From contig NC_052618.1 in the NCBI RefSeq assembly GCF_016545825.1, positions 47,748,196-47,812,195 on the forward strand: 64,000 nucleotides of DNA, read 5' to 3'. Below, piece after piece: positions 60,773-64,000 of this stretch (within the stretch, counting starts at the first letter, position 1; each line of letters begins with the position of its first letter). The translations under genes were made by a program, and so were the position numbers. This DNA is from Eucalyptus grandis (Eukaryota; Streptophyta; Magnoliopsida; Myrtales; Myrtaceae). Under the pieces are notes generated by a model that searched no databases, had not been told where the DNA came from, and worked only from the letters and a program-made list of their open reading frames with translations.

Positions 60773-62090
60773 CCAGAAAAAAAAGAAGGCAATTCATCAG
60801 TTCTAGATATTGCCTCGACTTGAAAGGCTTTGGTCTAGGGTGATCAGCAACATTTGCACAACATGAATGTTGCAATTGAGCAAAATGGCCTTTATGGCAT
60901 TTAGATTCACATTGGCAAAGAAAGAAGTGATAATGCAACTGAAATGTTTCAAGATTTCGAGGTCATCAACTAATCAAGTCGTAAAATGGCTTGTTACGAA
61001 TACCAACTTTGACATTTTAGTGTTTCGTAGCCGGGACTTACAACATTGTTTCTGCACATAGCGAATTGTACATTACATATTTGGCATCGGCAACATTAGA
61101 CCTCCATCAAAATTAATTGCAGTATTAAGAGAGATGATTTGAGTCTTCACCAATCCGCACATTATGCCGGTTTGAGAGGTAAGGAGAGGCTGGAAAATAA
61201 CAGTCACTGGAGACGTCGCTACGTATGAAATGAGGGGAAAGCGAAAGGCCAGTCAAAACCAAACTCAAATAAATGTTTATGGAACTATATGTACAGCATA
61301 TTATAATAGATAGTTCTACAGTCAACATCTATTCACACAACATAACAATTGTATTAGGTCTGCTATTAAGGAAATTTTACCATTGCATGAAGGATGAGTA
61401 CGCATTTCTTCCATTGGTGCTTGTGCGACTTGTTTTAACATTAGCAGTGAGCTTAGTGAAGATTTATTTGATGAAGAGTACGCAGTTGCTGAGATCTAAC
61501 AAAAGGGTAATGAGGAAGAGGACCGAGCTAGACAAACACTGCATTTAGGTTTTAAGGTGTAAGATCGCTCAACAGGAGGGAGAAAATTCAATAGATGAAG
61601 ATCAAGAACTAGATGGAAACCAAGAGATAGAACCCACAAAAAGATCAGGGAGAATGGAAATTAGTATGTCCAATATTCTTCGCATTCAATCATACCAAAA
61701 AAAAATCAACCATGAGATCATTTAAACTAAGAATCCTGAGAAAATAAATAACTAAACAAAATTATCATCAGACCGTTAAAAGATATCAAATTTTATGTAA
61801 CTGTGTGTTGAATTCTCTTATTCTACCTTGCTGTCCTCTGTGAATTGTTAATTAATTACACCTAGGCTTAATTTTGGGGACAAGAGGCGAGAGGATTTAC
61901 TTAAACTGGACACTCTATCTCAATAGCCTTTAACAATAATTGATTGAGTAAAAGGCAATTCGAACTATCAATATTTGACTCCAGAAGCTCCCATTTGCCG
62001 ATTTAAGTCAGCAAGCAAGGAATTGGATCGAAATGAAAGCTATTGAAATCATTTGCTTATCATCGGAATCTACACGTACATGGATGTTTA

Positions 62091-63560
62091 TCGCCCATGA
62101 TCATGGTCCACACTTGCTAATCGCTTCCGTGGGGAAACGAGACGCACATGGTGCAGCATCAGGTGTGCTATGGCAGAAGCTTTTCGAAGTGGGAAAAGCT
62201 CATGAGTCAGTGTTCGCTGAGTAGAATGCGACTGGGGGATTCGTCCGTCAGAAGAAGGAAGCGCATGGCGCGGCGCTTTGTGACGTATGAAATACCGGAA
62301 CACAGTACCGATGATGTCCGTGTTGTTGACACGCACGTCGTCTGAGACGGTACGGCCTCCCGAGAAGATGGTGGGAAAACAGGAGTGGCCTGTGCGCGGA
62401 ACGTGGTCCCCTTCGATACGTGTCGAGTTCGGACCCGACTCCGTGCGGTTTCCGTCTCGGGGCCACGCACCCTTTTCGCCCTCTCTGCTCGTTTTCCCTT
62501 TTCCACCCCGCCTTTATTTTTCTTTCCCGCTTCCGAAAGAAAAAGGAGATACCATGTTTACGTCATTTACTACCTATCGACGTCATTGTCTCTCTCTCTC
62601 TCTCTTTGCTATTAAAAAAAAAAGAAAAAAAAAGAGAGACTCATATTGGCAATTCCGAGACAATTTTCCAAATTTCTCGGTAACAATGCATAATAATGAA
62701 GATTGCAGATAATACCATCAAAAGAATTAATATGCTCGTTCATCTCGAATTAATTTTTGTATTGTGATAAATTTTAAGCCGATATACTAGAAACAAATCT
62801 CTCTCCATTAGCTTCCATCCCATATGTCGTTGAATTCCTAATGTGAAATTAAATGGCTTTTGGAGATAACTTCATCTTAGAAATTCAGGCACGTTGGAAA
62901 AGCAGATCTTGGAAAGAGTCACAAAACGTCGGGCTTCTTAGGGCGAGCATTAGGATTATTGGCAACGTATTTCTAGGCGAACTTTGCCATGCCAAGTTCA
63001 TAGGATAATCGTTCTTGAGCGAAGAATTTATTAAGTCTCACTGATCTCCATCGCCCTATCTCTATCAGAGAGTTGAGGATCCTCTTGGTGGCTACGGATA
63101 ATGACTTCCATCCATTCTTGCCATTTTCAGTAGCTTCCCTTCTAAACAAAAGTTCTCTCATGTTTCAAAAATTGGTTGAAATCTCTAATTTTCCCTTGGT
63201 GATTGGAGGAGAGAAAAGCATATTAAATTTTGCCATGATTCACAATCTCGGTTTTTTTCCTTCATATTTGGCTTCCCCATAATGATGATGTTTAAAACCA
63301 TTTATGCCAAATTTCCACATTAGATCCATATCAAACAAATTGCTTGTCGTGTGTATTTTCATGTCAATAACTTAATAGGATATTAACAGAAGTAACATAG
63401 AGGTTTGTTGATCATGAATATATTAGTTTAGAATTTTGTAACAAAAAAATTAATTTGTCAGGAGATGGTACTTTCTTCATGTGGCTACAGTAAAATTTTC
63501 ATGTAGAGAAGCATGGTCCTATGTTGGAGTGTTAATAGACAAGGCTTCAATGTGGTGAAT
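62091..63560. other. Right-hand remainder of the duplicated unit
   Basis: 62,300-62,560 matches 55,460-55,760 and 62,800-63,330 matches 57,770-58,330, in the same order and orientation. The bases corresponding to 52.2-55.4 kb (MADS exon and promoter) and 55.8-57.7 kb are missing, replaced by about 0.2 kb each. A CT run lies at about 62,588-62,605. No gene is supported. Confidence 0.65.
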
Positions 63561-64000
63561 GATTAGGAGTGTGCAAAATAATCGGGATTTGTCCGGACTG
63601 CTCGGAACCACCGGTGGTTCTTGAGGGAACCGGTCCGGTTCCCGGTTCCATGAGCGGATTCGTCCACCCGCCCACCCGGACTGGACCATTTAATTTTTAA
63701 TATTAAAAAATTGAAATTACTAATTAACAAGCCCCATCGAATTTTTCTCTCTCTCCATCACCATCATTTTCCAGCTTCAACTTCATGCTCGTTAATTGAC
63801 CCACCGTAAAAAACCTTACCAAGTCCCGAGAGCCTACAGCTCTCCACGCTCCCTTCCTTCCCCAAAAACTCAAAAGACCCCAGCTCGCCATCCTCCATCG
63901 ACGCTGCGGAGCTCCGTCGCTTCCTGGTGAAATGGCACAAAAGGGAGCTGCAAAACAGTAGCGAAGAAACCCTAAAACACCACATCCACCCCTCCAAATC
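63561..64000. other. Right-edge segment with an (A/G)CCGGT-rich repeat
   Basis: 63,570-63,690 is rich in accggt/ggttcc motifs (gaaccaccggtggttc is a near-perfect palindrome; ggaaccggtccggttcc follows). This resembles a dispersed plant repeat. The rest to the window end is pyrimidine-rich on the plus strand; a minus-strand frame (63,764-63,997) shows no domain. Confidence 0.35.

Larger units (their letters stand above)
59150..62090 (-). repeat. Decayed tandem copy of the SEP-like locus (duplicated block)
   Basis: The copy begins at gtcgatcgacca (59,150), matching 48,343, and stays collinear with the intact locus through introns 1-7 up to about 52,220 / 62,090. Intron 1 text matches clearly (e.g. 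ggtctgcta[ct]taaggac/aaa at 51,449 and 61,357; atatgatgaag / tttgatgaagag at 51,550 and 61,468). Sequence equivalent to exon 8 lies outside the left border and exon 1 lies beyond the right break, so neither is in the copy. Confidence 0.88.

Noticed and set aside
61273..61548. 91-aa frame in the duplicated block, with a partial counterpart at 51,426-51,617
   Set aside because: Both lie in SEP intron 1 sequence; similarity reflects the tandem duplication, not a conserved gene.
1..64000. CRISPR arrays, operons, bacterial-type promoters, rRNA genes
   Set aside because: None seen; gene structure is that of a plant nuclear genome.

Overview
This window is nuclear DNA of a core eudicot plant. The evidence is spliced genes with GT-AG and GC-AG introns, a MIKC-type MADS-box gene of the SEPALLATA1/2 clade, a plant ACT-repeat (ACR) protein gene, a plant LINE, and many small inverted-repeat transposons in AT-rich spacers. 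The species cannot be fixed from the sequence.

Layout. 1-13.8 kb: no supportable intact gene. It is AT-rich spacer with one or two inverted-repeat elements, a possible gene tail at the left edge and a faint acyltransferase-like relic near 9.7-10.1 kb. 13.8-17.06 kb (+): an intact eight-coding-exon ACR4-like gene encoding 446 aa with four ACT domains; its start codon lies in a tiny 5' coding exon and one intron is GC-AG. 17.1-21.7 kb: spacer with one plausible small hypothetical ORF (19.45-19.80 kb). 21.69-25.82 kb (+): a five-exon gene for an acidic protein with a C-terminal J-like domain (HPD motif present); its last intron is GC-AG, 120 nt long and stop-free. 26.6-27.7 kb: a 1,053-bp inverted-repeat transposon with matching 8-bp flanks. 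28.9-35.4 kb (-): a decayed L1-type LINE (ORF1 with DUF4283; ORF2 with endonuclease, reverse transcriptase and zf-RVT). A 699-bp MITE splits its RT active-site motif. 35.4-36.1 kb: a relative of the 26.6-kb element. 39.44-40.70 kb (-): a three-exon universal-stress-protein-like gene (239 aa). 40.7-48.0 kb: transposon-rich spacer with a second MITE of the LINE-disrupting type and an unassigned frameshifted coding relic. 48.09-53.58 kb (-): an intact eight-exon SEP1/2-like gene (247 aa) with a 3.2-kb first intron. 59.15-63.35 kb: a collinear, decayed tandem copy of that locus in which the MADS exon, the last exon, splice sites and reading frame are lost.

The four genes are independent eukaryotic transcription units, so no operon logic applies. 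The ACR4-like protein is expected to be an ACT-domain amino-acid sensor or regulator. The J-like protein may be an Hsp70 co-chaperone. The USP-like protein belongs to the nucleotide-binding stress family. The SEP-like protein is a floral homeotic cofactor. The main biological story is the SEP1/2 locus: a fast-diverging intact gene beside a pseudogenised tandem duplicate. I saw no clearly undescribed multi-gene system.
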